64,000 nt of DNA from contig NZ_CP019388.1 in NCBI RefSeq assembly GCF_001971725.1, positions 1,984,001 through 2,048,000 on the forward strand, in the 5' to 3' direction. The number at the start of each line of letters is the position of its first letter. Within the stretch, counting starts at the first letter, position 1. The translations under genes and the position numbers were made by a program. The notes beneath the pieces were generated by a model. The model was given only the letters and a program-made list of their open reading frames with translations, did not search any database and was not told the DNA's origin. This stretch comes from Winogradskyella sp. J14-2 (lineage in GTDB: Bacteria > Bacteroidota > Bacteroidia > Flavobacteriales > Flavobacteriaceae). Shown piece by piece: positions 53,282 to 62,677 of this stretch.

Positions 53282-54272
53282 GGCAGATGGTGATGCAAGC
53301 ACAGGTTTAGGGCATCTGTATAGGCTATTTGGTCTTGTTGAAGTCCTTAAAGACAGCTTTGATTTTGTATTTGTTACCAAAGCGTCTTCTACCTTTAGTG
53401 TTATCCCCAAAAGCTACAAGACTCATTTTATTCCAGAACATATAGATTTTAAAGATGAAGTCACCTGGCTTTCTCAAAGCTATAATCCTAACGATCATAT
53501 AACTATTGTAGACGGATACCAATTCAATAGCACATATCAAAAGAAAATAAAAGATAAAGGATATACACTTGTGTATATAGATGATTTGGCATCAGAACAC
53601 ATCTTTGCAGACCTTGTAATAAACCATTCGCCTTACCTAACCGAAAAACACTACAAAAAAGAACCTTATACCAAGTTAGCACTTGGAACAAGATATGCAC
53701 TACTTAGACCAGGTTTTTTAAAAGAAGCGAAGCTAGAAAGAAACATTAAAAGTATTGATTCGGCATTTGTTTGCTTTGGTGGTGCCGACCCGTTTAATTT
53801 AACATACAAAGCGGTAACTGCCCTATTGCAATTAAATAGAATTAAAAAAATATCAGTGGTCTTGGGCGGAGCCTATAAATTCAATGAGATTTTAGAATTA
53901 AAAAACACTCACCCATTAAAAATCGATTTGTATAAGAATCTTTCTGAAAACGAATTGATAAAAGTTATGAAAAACTGCAACTTTGCAATTGTACCGGCAA
54001 GCACTATTTTGTTTGAAATATGTTGTATAAAAATGCCAGTTTTGAGTGGCTTTTATGTTGAAAACCAAGAACTAATTTATAAGGGGTTTTTAAATAAAAA
54101 ATCTATCTACGAAGGTGGCGATATGTCAAAATTTAAGGCGTTAGACTTTCATCGTATTGTAAAAAATTTACTTTTAAAAAATGATTATAGCTTGTATGTA
54201 TCACATCAAAAAGTATTATTTGACAAAATGATAAAAGAGAGACATGTAAATTTAATTAAGTCTTTATGCTAA
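53259..54272 (+). CDS. pseG: UDP-2,4-diacetamido-2,4,6-trideoxy-beta-L-altropyranose hydrolase
   Basis: A 337-residue GT-B-like hydrolase that removes UDP from the PseC/H product. IIFRADGDASTGLGHLYRL holds the active-site GxGH; VDGYQFNSTYQKK, CFGGADPFNLTYKAV, and a late GT-B half with NFAIVPASTILFEICC. I use the ATG at 53259; the reading from 53256 begins with TTG. It overlaps pseF by 23 bases and the formyltransferase by 7. Confidence 0.92.
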   Translation: MKKRIIFRADGDASTGLGHLYRLFGLVEVLKDSFDFVFVTKASSTFSVIPKSYKTHFIPEHIDFKDEVTWLSQSYNPNDHITIVDGYQFNSTYQKKIKDKGYTLVYIDDLASEHIFADLVINHSPYLTEKHYKKEPYTKLALGTRYALLRPGFLKEAKLERNIKSIDSAFVCFGGADPFNLTYKAVTALLQLNRIKKISVVLGGAYKFNEILELKNTHPLKIDLYKNLSENELIKVMKNCNFAIVPASTILFEICCIKMPVLSGFYVENQELIYKGFLNKKSIYEGGDMSKFKALDFHRIVKNLLLKNDYSLYVSHQKVLFDKMIKERHVNLIKSLC

Positions 54273-55147
54273 AATTGGCGGTATTATGTAGTGGTGGTCT
54301 CGGTCTAGACACACTAAAAAGAGTGCACATCAAGTATAAAATAGAATGTATTTTAACTGATAGTAATTCCAAAGGAATTATAGATTATGCAGAACAATCA
54401 AGAATACCTTGCTTTATAGGAAATCCAAGAAATGGAAAAGGCTACCATTTCATAAAAACCTACGATATTGATGTTATAATTTCTGTAAACTACTTGTTTT
54501 TGCTGGAATCTGATGTTATAAACCACTCCAATATCCTTACATTCAATATACATGGCTCACTCTTGCCAAAATATAGAGGAAGGACTCCTCACGTGTGGGC
54601 TATAATCAACGGAGAAACAAAAGCGGGTATTACGGCCCACCAAATAGATTCGGGATGTGACACAGGAAAAATCATACATCAAATAGAGGTGCCAATAACA
54701 AATGATGATACAGGCGCGAGCATTCTAAATAAGTACACTAAACTATACTTTCCTTTGATAGAAAAAGTGCTCAATGATATTTTACTAGGAACCCTTAAAT
54801 TATATCCCCAAAACGAACAAAACGCAACTTACTTTGGTAAACGAACACCATACGACGGTGAAATAAATTGGGATTGGGATAAGGAAAGAATCAGAAATTG
54901 GGTAAGAGCACAATCCCATCCCTATCCTGGCGCGTTTACCTTTTTAGACGGAAAAAAGATTATTATTGACAAAGTCATCTACTTAAATCAAGAAAGAGTA
55001 AAAAGTGCGGACAATGGAGAAATAGTTCAAACTACACCCAAGATTTTGGTTAACGTAAAAGATGGCCTTATAATATTAGAGACGATACGAACAGAAAACT
55101 GTAATTTTGAAAAAGGAAACAAATTTGAAAATGAAAATAGGAAATAA
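54266..55147 (+). CDS. Formyltransferase (N10-formyl-THF-dependent), in PseH position
   Basis: A 293-residue protein of the Fmt/ArnA-type formyltransferase fold. FNIHGSLLPKYRGRTPHVWAI supplies the catalytic Asn and His and the folate-binding SLLPxxRG; QIDSGCDTGKI gives the catalytic Asp, so the N-H-D triad is complete. The last 90 residues (WDWDKERIRNWVRAQSHPYPGAF) resemble the C-terminal barrel of Fmt. Between pseG and pseI, where an acetyltransferase PseH is expected, its likely role is to formylate the 4-amino group of the PseC product. Ends within pseI, 17 bases of overlap. Confidence 0.85.
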   Translation: MLKLAVLCSGGLGLDTLKRVHIKYKIECILTDSNSKGIIDYAEQSRIPCFIGNPRNGKGYHFIKTYDIDVIISVNYLFLLESDVINHSNILTFNIHGSLLPKYRGRTPHVWAIINGETKAGITAHQIDSGCDTGKIIHQIEVPITNDDTGASILNKYTKLYFPLIEKVLNDILLGTLKLYPQNEQNATYFGKRTPYDGEINWDWDKERIRNWVRAQSHPYPGAFTFLDGKKIIIDKVIYLNQERVKSADNGEIVQTTPKILVNVKDGLIILETIRTENCNFEKGNKFENENRK

Positions 55148-56177
55148 GAGCATTGGTAAAAATCATCCCTGTTTTATTATTGCAGAATTATCAGCCAACC
55201 ATAACGGAAATTTAGATGTTGCAATAGAAACGATTAAAGCAGCAAAGAAAACTGGCGCAGACGCTATTAAATTACAAACCTACACTCCAGATACTTTAAC
55301 TATAGATTCTGATAAAGATTATTTTAAGATAGAAGGAGGTACATTATGGGACGGAAAGACACTACACGAATTATATGGGGAAGCTTATACACCTTGGCAA
55401 TGGCACAAAAAACTTTTTGAAGTTGCCCAACAGGAAGGATTAATATGTTTCTCTTCTCCATTTGATTTTTCGGCAGTTGATTTTCTAGAAGAACTTAATG
55501 TTCCAGCTTACAAGATTGCTTCTTTTGAAATTCAAGATATTCCATTAATAGAATACGCCGCATCAAAAAAGAAGCCTATAATGATATCAACAGGGATAGC
55601 AGAAGAAGATGATATTCAACTAGCTGTAGATACCTGCAGAAAAGTTGGAAATAATGACATTACACTACTCAAATGCACCTCGTCCTATCCAGCTCCATTA
55701 GAGTTGGCAAATCTAAACACTATTCCTGATTTGAAAAAACGATTTAATGTTGAGGTAGGATTTAGTGACCACACATATGGTTCTTTAGCACCAACAATTG
55801 CAGTAACCTTGGGAGCTAAAGTGATTGAGAAGCATTTTATTTTAGACAAAAAAATAGGAGGTCCAGATGCAGATTTTTCTTTAGATGTTAACGAATTTAC
55901 CGATATGGTTAAAAAAGTAAGAGATACAGAAAAATTATTAGGCGAAGTTTCTTATGAGATTTCTGAAAAGGTAAGAAAAAACAGAAAGTTTGCACGGTCC
56001 TTATTTGTTGTTAACGATGTAAAAAAGGGAGACGTTATTAGCTCAGAAAATATAAGATCTATTAGACCGGGTTATGGTCTTCACCCAAAGTATTACAATA
56101 AAATCCTCGGAAAACAGTTTACATGTAATGTAAACCGTGGCGAACCACTTTCGCTTAGTATGATTGAAGGCTTATAG
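55131..56177 (+). CDS. pseI: Pseudaminic acid synthase
   Basis: A 348-residue NeuB-family enzyme that condenses PEP with the 2,4-di-N-acyl sugar. TIM-barrel start FIIAELSANHNGNLDVA, KLQTYTPDTLTID, STGIAEEDDI, CTSSYPAP, GFSDHTYG; a C-terminal SAF antifreeze-like domain (SLFVVNDVKKGDVIS, RPGYGLHPKY). I use the ATG at 55131; the longer reading starts with a TTG at 55107. Confidence 0.93.
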   Translation: MKIGNKSIGKNHPCFIIAELSANHNGNLDVAIETIKAAKKTGADAIKLQTYTPDTLTIDSDKDYFKIEGGTLWDGKTLHELYGEAYTPWQWHKKLFEVAQQEGLICFSSPFDFSAVDFLEELNVPAYKIASFEIQDIPLIEYAASKKKPIMISTGIAEEDDIQLAVDTCRKVGNNDITLLKCTSSYPAPLELANLNTIPDLKKRFNVEVGFSDHTYGSLAPTIAVTLGAKVIEKHFILDKKIGGPDADFSLDVNEFTDMVKKVRDTEKLLGEVSYEISEKVRKNRKFARSLFVVNDVKKGDVISSENIRSIRPGYGLHPKYYNKILGKQFTCNVNRGEPLSLSMIEGL

Positions 56178-56178
56178 A

Positions 56179-57498
56179 ATGAAATTACTCTTTATCGAAA
56201 ACAGGTATAAAACCTATTTTTTTGAGCCAATAGCGCATAGACTTAAGTCTGAAGGACACGATATATACTGGATTATTCAAAACAGGGAGTTTTCCCCTTC
56301 AGAATCATCCAATACGTATTTTATAGACTATCCTAAAGGTAGATTTGACTATGAAAAAGCAGAACATGTTGAGAAGGTTATCATAAGCGATAGGCAGATC
56401 AACCACTTCAACCAAAAAGACACCTCATATTTTTATTATTATGACAAGAAGATAAATGAGCTACTCAATGCAATACAGCCCGATTTGGTATTTGGAGAGT
56501 CTACGGCCTTTCATGAACTACTTACCATAGAAAACTGTAAAAAACGTAATATTCTTTATTTAAACCCATCAACATGTAGGTATCCTGTTGGTCGGTTCTC
56601 GTTTTATAAATATGATACATTAGAGCCTTTTTCTGGTAGTGGTGAAGTTTTAGAAACCAATGAAGCATTGGGTATAGTCAACCAAATTGTTAACAGAGAA
56701 ACGGCGCCCAATTATATGGTACCGGTTACAACTTCAAAAACCACCTTGCTTAAGGATAAGATAAAAAAAACGCTAACGTATTATAAAGGCGAAATCTATA
56801 ATACCCCTAACCCAATCACAAAATATAAACTAGAAAAAAACAAAAAGAAAAACATCATAAGATGGGATAAAAACGCTTTAACAAGTATTGAAAGTTCAAG
56901 CACCATAAAACTACTTTATCCGTTACAAATGCAACCTGAGGCAAATATTGATGTTTGGGGAAGGCCTTACAGAAATCAGCTCAAACTCATAAAAGACCTA
57001 AGTCTTGCTCTGCCTTCAAACGCGCAGCTCTATGTAAAGCCAAATCCAAAATCCAAATACGAATTAGGGAAAGATTTAATACATTTTGTTGAACAGACAA
57101 ACAACATTAAGGCATTACACCATTCTACCAAAATGGACGACGTCTTACCAGTAATGGATTTAGTAATTACGGTAACAGGCACCATAGCCATAGAGTGTGT
57201 TTTATCTAATACACCTGTGGTCTCATTGGTAAACACCATTAATACCAAAGCCAATAACTGTAAGTTTGTAACCGATATTAAATCGGAGTTGCCTCATATT
57301 ATAAAAATAGTTTCAGAAGATACCTTTCCAAAAATCTCTGATGAAGAAAAAATAGCGTATATTAATCTATTAAACCAAACGAGCTTTAAAGGTATTGTTT
57401 CAGATCCGTTAAGTGATGTAGGCTGTGTAAGCGAAGAGAATATTAATGATATGTTTGTCGCGTTTAGTACATTGTTGAATGATTATAAATGTAACTAG
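56179..57498 (+). CDS. GT-B-like capsule/surface-glycan biosynthesis protein
   Basis: A 439-residue protein, read from the ATG at 56179 one base after the pseI stop (the longer reading begins with TTG). The N-terminal half has alternating strands and helices (LLFIENRYKTYFFEPIAHRLKSEGHD); the second half has LLYPLQMQPEANIDVWG, then LYVKPNPKSKY and VITVTGTIAIECVLSNTPVVSL, the layout of KpsS/Capsule_synth-like glycosyltransferases. Being next to pseI it may transfer pseudaminic acid or an attached residue. The exact family is uncertain. Confidence 0.6.
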   Translation: MKLLFIENRYKTYFFEPIAHRLKSEGHDIYWIIQNREFSPSESSNTYFIDYPKGRFDYEKAEHVEKVIISDRQINHFNQKDTSYFYYYDKKINELLNAIQPDLVFGESTAFHELLTIENCKKRNILYLNPSTCRYPVGRFSFYKYDTLEPFSGSGEVLETNEALGIVNQIVNRETAPNYMVPVTTSKTTLLKDKIKKTLTYYKGEIYNTPNPITKYKLEKNKKKNIIRWDKNALTSIESSSTIKLLYPLQMQPEANIDVWGRPYRNQLKLIKDLSLALPSNAQLYVKPNPKSKYELGKDLIHFVEQTNNIKALHHSTKMDDVLPVMDLVITVTGTIAIECVLSNTPVVSLVNTINTKANNCKFVTDIKSELPHIIKIVSEDTFPKISDEEKIAYINLLNQTSFKGIVSDPLSDVGCVSEENINDMFVAFSTLLNDYKCN

Positions 57499-57503
57499 GA
57501 TAA

Positions 57504-59021
57504 ATGTTTTCAAGAAAAATCAGGTTACTTAATAAAATCGTTTATATTGAACTAAGTGAGGCTCCCTTTTATGAGCTTAAGGATTCTCTAATTTTTGGCT
57601 TCCCAATAAATTTAGAAGATTCATTTTTTAATCTTAAGAATGAAGTTTTAGGTAATAAACTAAAAGGCTATTGGCTTAAAATTGACTTTACTGACAATAA
57701 AATAACCATTACTAACGATATTTTAGGGGGCTACAGGCTTTATTATTATGAGGTCGCAAACAAAATTTATGTATCAGACAACCATTTTAAAATTCTTGAG
57801 AAGCTTGAACGTAGTGCAATAATAAAGAATAAGATTGAGTACGACTTTTGGCTAAAACATCGTTATACGACTGGAAAATCTACTTTTATTGAAGGCCTAA
57901 ACAAGTTGAGCCCAGCAAGTATATTAGAAATATTAGATTATGATATTTATGAAAAAACATATTTTAAGGATATAATAAGAAAGTCAAACCCTGAAAATCA
58001 TAAAAACCAAGTACACAAGGACTTATTAGAAACTTTTGCCAAAATAAAAAAATCTACTAATAAAGTAATTTTATTATTCAGTGGGGGTAAAGACTCTTGT
58101 CTTTTGTTGCAGTATTTATTGTATTATAAAATTCCTTTTAAACCTGTTTTTTTAAAATTAAATCCTATTTCTAAGTTTGGACTCAACGATATTAAGAGAG
58201 TAAGGGCTGTGGCAAAGGAGTTAGAATTAGATTTAGATGAAATAGAAATTGAATTATCAGTTATTTCCAAAAAGCAGAAAGAAGATATAGTAGAGAAGCA
58301 ATTATTTGATAGACATTTTTCTTTATTGCACTTCATTGGCAGTAAAGCTATAAGAGAAAAATATGGTAAAGAATGCTTGGTTATTAATGGGCAGAGTTCA
58401 GATAGTATTTTATCTTTTGGCCCTTCCGAAAATAGTACAATGAGTTATTTTAGGCGGCACATAATGTACAAGCCAAGAACCATTATATCTAAATTAGGTC
58501 TTTTACTATTGATATTAAAAACAAAGAAGAAGTTTAGACTTCCTAAAAACAAAGACGAGTTGTTATTCGCCTTATTTGATGAGTATAAATACACAAGAGT
58601 TATAGATAATAATACAAGTAAGGAATATGTTAACTACATAAATGATTATATAAATACCAAAACCAAAAAACTAGAATCTTTTCATTCCAAAGAAATGTAT
58701 GTTAAGATTTTATCCTTTTGCCAGGGCTCGGATAATCAAGTGGTTGTTAACAGTTCTAAGGCTAACAATCTCCTAACTATAATGCCTTTTGCTACACCAA
58801 ACATTATATATGAAACAATAGAACTCAAAGACGAGAATTTAGAAATAAGGAAACCTAAATATGTAATTGAACAAATTTTAGAGAACCAATTCTCATTCTA
58901 CTATAACAATTTAAAATTAAAAGAGGTCGATGCAAGCGATGTTTTGGTTGATATGAAAAGTAAAATACAGAATATAGTAGATGAAAAATTCATTGAAAGA
59001 GTTAAAAATGTTTTTGACTAA
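57504..59021 (+). CDS. Asparagine synthetase-like protein, amidotransferase half degenerate
   Basis: A 505-residue protein. The second half carries an ATP-pyrophosphatase PP-loop LLFSGGKDSCLLLQYLL (about 192-208), followed by VFLKLNPISKFGLNDIKRVRAVAKELELDLDEIEIE and GQSSDSILSFGPSE. The first 150 residues resemble the class II amidotransferase domain of AsnB (LKIDFTDNKITITNDILGGYRLYYY, YVSDNHFKIL), but the protein begins MFSRK without the catalytic Cys at position 2, so it cannot use glutamine in the usual way. In a glycan locus it may amidate or link an amino acid to a sugar acid; this is inference. Confidence 0.7.
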   Translation: MFSRKIRLLNKIVYIELSEAPFYELKDSLIFGFPINLEDSFFNLKNEVLGNKLKGYWLKIDFTDNKITITNDILGGYRLYYYEVANKIYVSDNHFKILEKLERSAIIKNKIEYDFWLKHRYTTGKSTFIEGLNKLSPASILEILDYDIYEKTYFKDIIRKSNPENHKNQVHKDLLETFAKIKKSTNKVILLFSGGKDSCLLLQYLLYYKIPFKPVFLKLNPISKFGLNDIKRVRAVAKELELDLDEIEIELSVISKKQKEDIVEKQLFDRHFSLLHFIGSKAIREKYGKECLVINGQSSDSILSFGPSENSTMSYFRRHIMYKPRTIISKLGLLLLILKTKKKFRLPKNKDELLFALFDEYKYTRVIDNNTSKEYVNYINDYINTKTKKLESFHSKEMYVKILSFCQGSDNQVVVNSSKANNLLTIMPFATPNIIYETIELKDENLEIRKPKYVIEQILENQFSFYYNNLKLKEVDASDVLVDMKSKIQNIVDEKFIERVKNVFD

Positions 59022-59055
59022 CTTTAAAGCATAACAGTAACAGATTCAAATTCTT

Positions 59056-60915
59056 ATGAAAACTAAATTCTTTTTTTGTGTATCGGTTTTATTAACCTTT
59101 CTTGGTTGTACTAAAGAATATAACTTTTATGAGGAGGGGTCGGCAGGAGACAACCCTTCTCAAGCAAAATATGTCTTTGTTAATGAAGAATATTCTATTC
59201 AACCAAACACAGATGTTTCTTCCGCACTTCAGCAAGCAGTGGATGAATCAGATGGAGCTATTTTGGTTATAGATGCAGGTACTTATTATTTAGATTGCCC
59301 AATAGTATATACTCCGAAGATGAACATGGTAGCAAACACAAATATCTCAAATATTCTAAACCCTACAGGACTAAAAATACAAGGGGATGGGATAAATAGT
59401 ACGATTTTTATTAATAGAAGTAACGATTATGCTTTTCAGTTATTAGGGGTAACAAATGATAACAATGACTTGGTCTTCAATAAATTTCAAACTAACGGGT
59501 TTTTTAATGATTTTTCAATTTATAGCCCAAGTTTACCGTCTGAAAATGGGAATGATATGGAGTGTAACCCTGATATTGAACCACCTAAAGGAGGCGTACT
59601 TATGTTTGGATGCAAAGCGTTTAGTTTCAATAATTTTAGTGTAGCTGGTTTTGAAAACAATAAATTCTCTGAACATGGAATTTACATCCCTTTATTATCT
59701 TCTTTAACAACTGACTACCCATTTGAAACGTCTTATTTGAACGATTTTGAGGATTATGTAACGCATAATGCTAATATTAGCGGAGGTTTTCAAGTTATAG
59801 ATATTAATCTTATTTACGACAATCCTGATTTTTATGCCTCTACTTCCACAATTTTAAACAATGTAGAAATAAATAATTGTAATGGATTTGCATTAAACGG
59901 GGAAAATGGAGTAGGGTTTAACTTTAGCTCAATTAATCTCAAAATTTATGGATGTGAAGATGGGGGAATATACACAGAGGGTCATTCATCAACGATTGAA
60001 GGAGGCTTTATTTTGGGCTGTGGTTTTAATGGCACAACTACGTCTGCAGGTATAATTATTGATAGGCGAGGTGCAAATCCAAACGGGTTTTCAGTAAGGG
60101 ATGTTGAATTTGATGGTAATAATAACTATCACATTTGGCTAAAGTCGTCTATAAATGCTGAGATAACATTAAACAGATTCGTAAATAATCAGAGTATAAA
60201 AAGCAGCTGTAAAATTGGTGGTGCTCACAATAATTATGGTTTTATTTCAGGGATTAATCTCAATAACAATTTTTTTAGATACTCTGAACAAATCTTACCT
60301 AACTACCAAAATGCAATTGAATTAAATAATTATATTAAATATTCAATTTTTAGAGATAATACTCTAGATACAGGTGCGGCTTCAAACAGCGCGAACAACT
60401 CTAACTTTTATGAAATAAAACCAGGTTTTTCTCAAGGCAACAATTTAGTTATTCATAATGGAATAACTCTAGTTGACAATAACAATTCACCTTTTTTTAT
60501 TGTCGATAATCGTTCAGCATCAAATTTAACTATACAAACAGGGAGTAACCGAGAAAAAGTAAATTGGACTGACATTATTCAAGATAGTGCTAATTCATTT
60601 AATTTAGATTCGGATAGTTATCTAACAACATCTGTTGGTTACCACACTTTCAATTTAACATTAGGTATAGATGATTTAGGCGTGGGGAAGACTATAAAAG
60701 TTGACTTTGGATATGAAGAAAATGGGTCTTTTGTGCCATTAAACTCTCAATTTCACACATCAAACACTAATGGATATAATACAGTTACATTTTTAGCAAA
60801 TGTTTATTTAAGTAGTCCAAAAAACATAGAGGTAAGAATAACAAATAATTCAGGTGACGACTTTGATTTATTATCTGGCCCAAATGTCACTAATTTTTCA
60901 GGAAATTTAAACTAA
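59056..60915 (+). CDS. Right-handed parallel beta-helix lipoprotein
   Basis: A 619-residue lipoprotein (lipobox FLGC, Cys at 18). DVSSALQQAVDESDGAILVIDAGTYYLD is the usual start of pectate-lyase-like beta-helix proteins; repeated short strands with Asn/Gly turns follow (NNVEINNCNGFAL, SINLKIYGCEDGGIYTEG, FDGNNNYHIWLKSSINAEITLNRFVNN). The last 110 residues form a separate beta-sandwich-like end. Possibly a surface glycan lyase or hydrolase acting on the polymer made by this locus, but catalytic residues cannot be assigned. It overlaps the next gene by one base. Confidence 0.7.
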   Translation: MKTKFFFCVSVLLTFLGCTKEYNFYEEGSAGDNPSQAKYVFVNEEYSIQPNTDVSSALQQAVDESDGAILVIDAGTYYLDCPIVYTPKMNMVANTNISNILNPTGLKIQGDGINSTIFINRSNDYAFQLLGVTNDNNDLVFNKFQTNGFFNDFSIYSPSLPSENGNDMECNPDIEPPKGGVLMFGCKAFSFNNFSVAGFENNKFSEHGIYIPLLSSLTTDYPFETSYLNDFEDYVTHNANISGGFQVIDINLIYDNPDFYASTSTILNNVEINNCNGFALNGENGVGFNFSSINLKIYGCEDGGIYTEGHSSTIEGGFILGCGFNGTTTSAGIIIDRRGANPNGFSVRDVEFDGNNNYHIWLKSSINAEITLNRFVNNQSIKSSCKIGGAHNNYGFISGINLNNNFFRYSEQILPNYQNAIELNNYIKYSIFRDNTLDTGAASNSANNSNFYEIKPGFSQGNNLVIHNGITLVDNNNSPFFIVDNRSASNLTIQTGSNREKVNWTDIIQDSANSFNLDSDSYLTTSVGYHTFNLTLGIDDLGVGKTIKVDFGYEENGSFVPLNSQFHTSNTNGYNTVTFLANVYLSSPKNIEVRITNNSGDDFDLLSGPNVTNFSGNLN

Positions 60916-61649
60916 TGAAAAAAATTGTAACATTAGTTGTTGGGTTAATACCTGTTGGACTTCTGAGAAAAGTACTTTTAAACATACTTGGGCACAAAAT
61001 CTCTTATAATTCCAAATTTGGAATTAACATTCTCTGGGTAAAACATATTTCTTTAGAAGAAGACAGCAGTATTGGACATTTTAACTTTATAGCAAATAAG
61101 TTGGTTCGTCTAGAAAAAAAAGCTTTTATAAAAAATTTCAATTACTTTAGAGGACCCTTTGATGTTTACATAGGGAATGAATCGGGTATTTCTAATAATA
61201 ATAAGTTTAGGAGAGCAAAGTATCCAATTTCGGTTGGCGATTCTTCGCTGCAATTAGGAAAAAATTCATTTATAGTATCTGGACATTTTGTTGATTTAAC
61301 AAGAGCAGTGAGCTTTGGGGATAATTCAATTTTAGCAGGAATAAGAAGTCAAATTTGGACACATGGTTACTATCATGCAAATGATGGTTCCGATAGGGTT
61401 AGAATAGATGGCGATGTTGTAATTGGCAATAATGTCTATATAGGTTCTAGCTGTATATTTAACCCAGGTATTAAAGTATTGGATGCCATACATATAGGAG
61501 CAGGTAGCGTAATATCTAAAAACCTTGAAGAATCTGGCATGTATGTTGGTCAAGGGCTTAGATTTGTTAGTAAAAATATTGACGATATAAAATCTAAGCT
61601 ACATAAAGTGGAAGACGAAAACTTAGTAGAAGACGTATATTATAAATGA
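60915..61649 (+). CDS. Left-handed beta-helix (hexapeptide) acyltransferase
   Basis: A 244-residue protein with hexapeptide-type repeats: LEEDSSIGHFNFIAN, VGDSSLQLGKNSFI, FGDNSILAG, and VVIGNNVYIGSSCIFNPGIKVLDAIHIGAGSVISKN. QIWTHGYYHANDG holds a plausible catalytic His. It probably adds an acetyl or similar group to the glycan. The N-terminal segment (IVTLVVGLIPVGLLRKVL) is hydrophobic and may lie on the membrane. Starts with TAATG after the beta-helix gene. Confidence 0.8.
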   Translation: MKKIVTLVVGLIPVGLLRKVLLNILGHKISYNSKFGINILWVKHISLEEDSSIGHFNFIANKLVRLEKKAFIKNFNYFRGPFDVYIGNESGISNNNKFRRAKYPISVGDSSLQLGKNSFIVSGHFVDLTRAVSFGDNSILAGIRSQIWTHGYYHANDGSDRVRIDGDVVIGNNVYIGSSCIFNPGIKVLDAIHIGAGSVISKNLEESGMYVGQGLRFVSKNIDDIKSKLHKVEDENLVEDVYYK

Positions 61650-62677
61650 AAGCCAAAAATGAGAAGATAAAAAAAGAAAGTTCTAAGATAGAATGGGTTT
61701 ACAGGGCTAAGGGTCTTGGAATTTTATTAGTAGTTGCTGGTCATATACTAAGGGGATTAAATAACGCAAACTTATTCTCTGGTTCAGTTTTTACCAATAT
61801 TGATTATGTGCTTTATACATTTCATATGCCTTTGTTTTTCTTTTTATCAGGAATTTTTTTCTTAAGAAGTCTAAAAAAAAGAGGTTTAAAGTCCTTTTTG
61901 TTAAATAAAGTTAATCTTCTATTGTATTTGTACATTATATGGTCTATTATTCAATTAATAGTTCAGGTTTTATTAAATAAATATATAAATGGACATGCTG
62001 ATTTTAAGGATTTTTTGGAAATTTTATATTTACCAAAAGGCCAGATGTGGTTTCTCTATGTTTTATTATTAATTTTTATTATAAACGCTTTTATTTTCTC
62101 GAAGTTTTCTGAGGGGTATAAAAATTTTATACTTACAATATCAATTATAGTGGGTATTTATCTTAGAGTTATTACTATAGAAGATTATTATGTAATTGAT
62201 AAGTTGTCAGCTAACTTTTTGTTTTTTCAATTAGGCATTATGTGGTCAATGCTTAGTTTTAAATCATCATTAAATAGCGTTAATTATTTTTTTGCCGCTA
62301 TAGCAATGGTCTTGGTCTTTACGGCTGTTACTTATTTTAATATTAATAATAATAGATTAGATTATGATAATCAAATAATAGCTGCAATTGTAGGGATTTT
62401 ATTAATCAGTCTAATTTCTCAGGTTATAAAACTAAAAACTCTGTATAGCTTAGGTAAATTTTCTTTACAAATATATTTAGCCCATATTCTATTTGCTTCA
62501 GGGGCAAGAATTTTTCTTCATAAGTTCTTAAATGTTACCGATATATATTTGCATATTATTGCAGGAATAACTTTTGGGGTTTTTGGACCATTGGTATTGG
62601 TTAGAATTAGTGAAAAGTATAAAATATTTAAATTTCTGTTTGAAAATAAAATAAAAAAAATCAATGTCACTGATTAA
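61646..62677 (+). CDS. Acyltransferase 3 family membrane protein
   Basis: A 343-residue protein with about ten TM helices. WVYRAKGLGILLVVAGHILRG near 17-37 contains the conserved His of acyltransferase-3 (OafA/NodX-like) enzymes, followed by FHMPLFFFLSGIFF, and PKGQMWFLYVLLL, both family landmarks. It would O-acylate the polysaccharide at the membrane. Overlaps neighbours by 4 and 14 bases. Confidence 0.85.
   Translation: MKAKNEKIKKESSKIEWVYRAKGLGILLVVAGHILRGLNNANLFSGSVFTNIDYVLYTFHMPLFFFLSGIFFLRSLKKRGLKSFLLNKVNLLLYLYIIWSIIQLIVQVLLNKYINGHADFKDFLEILYLPKGQMWFLYVLLLIFIINAFIFSKFSEGYKNFILTISIIVGIYLRVITIEDYYVIDKLSANFLFFQLGIMWSMLSFKSSLNSVNYFFAAIAMVLVFTAVTYFNINNNRLDYDNQIIAAIVGILLISLISQVIKLKTLYSLGKFSLQIYLAHILFASGARIFLHKFLNVTDIYLHIIAGITFGVFGPLVLVRISEKYKIFKFLFENKIKKINVTD

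Noticed and set aside
46323..56177. Recent horizontal transfer of the whole glycan locus
   Set aside because: Such loci vary between strains, but no transposase, integrase or boundary repeat is seen here and composition looks like the rest by eye.
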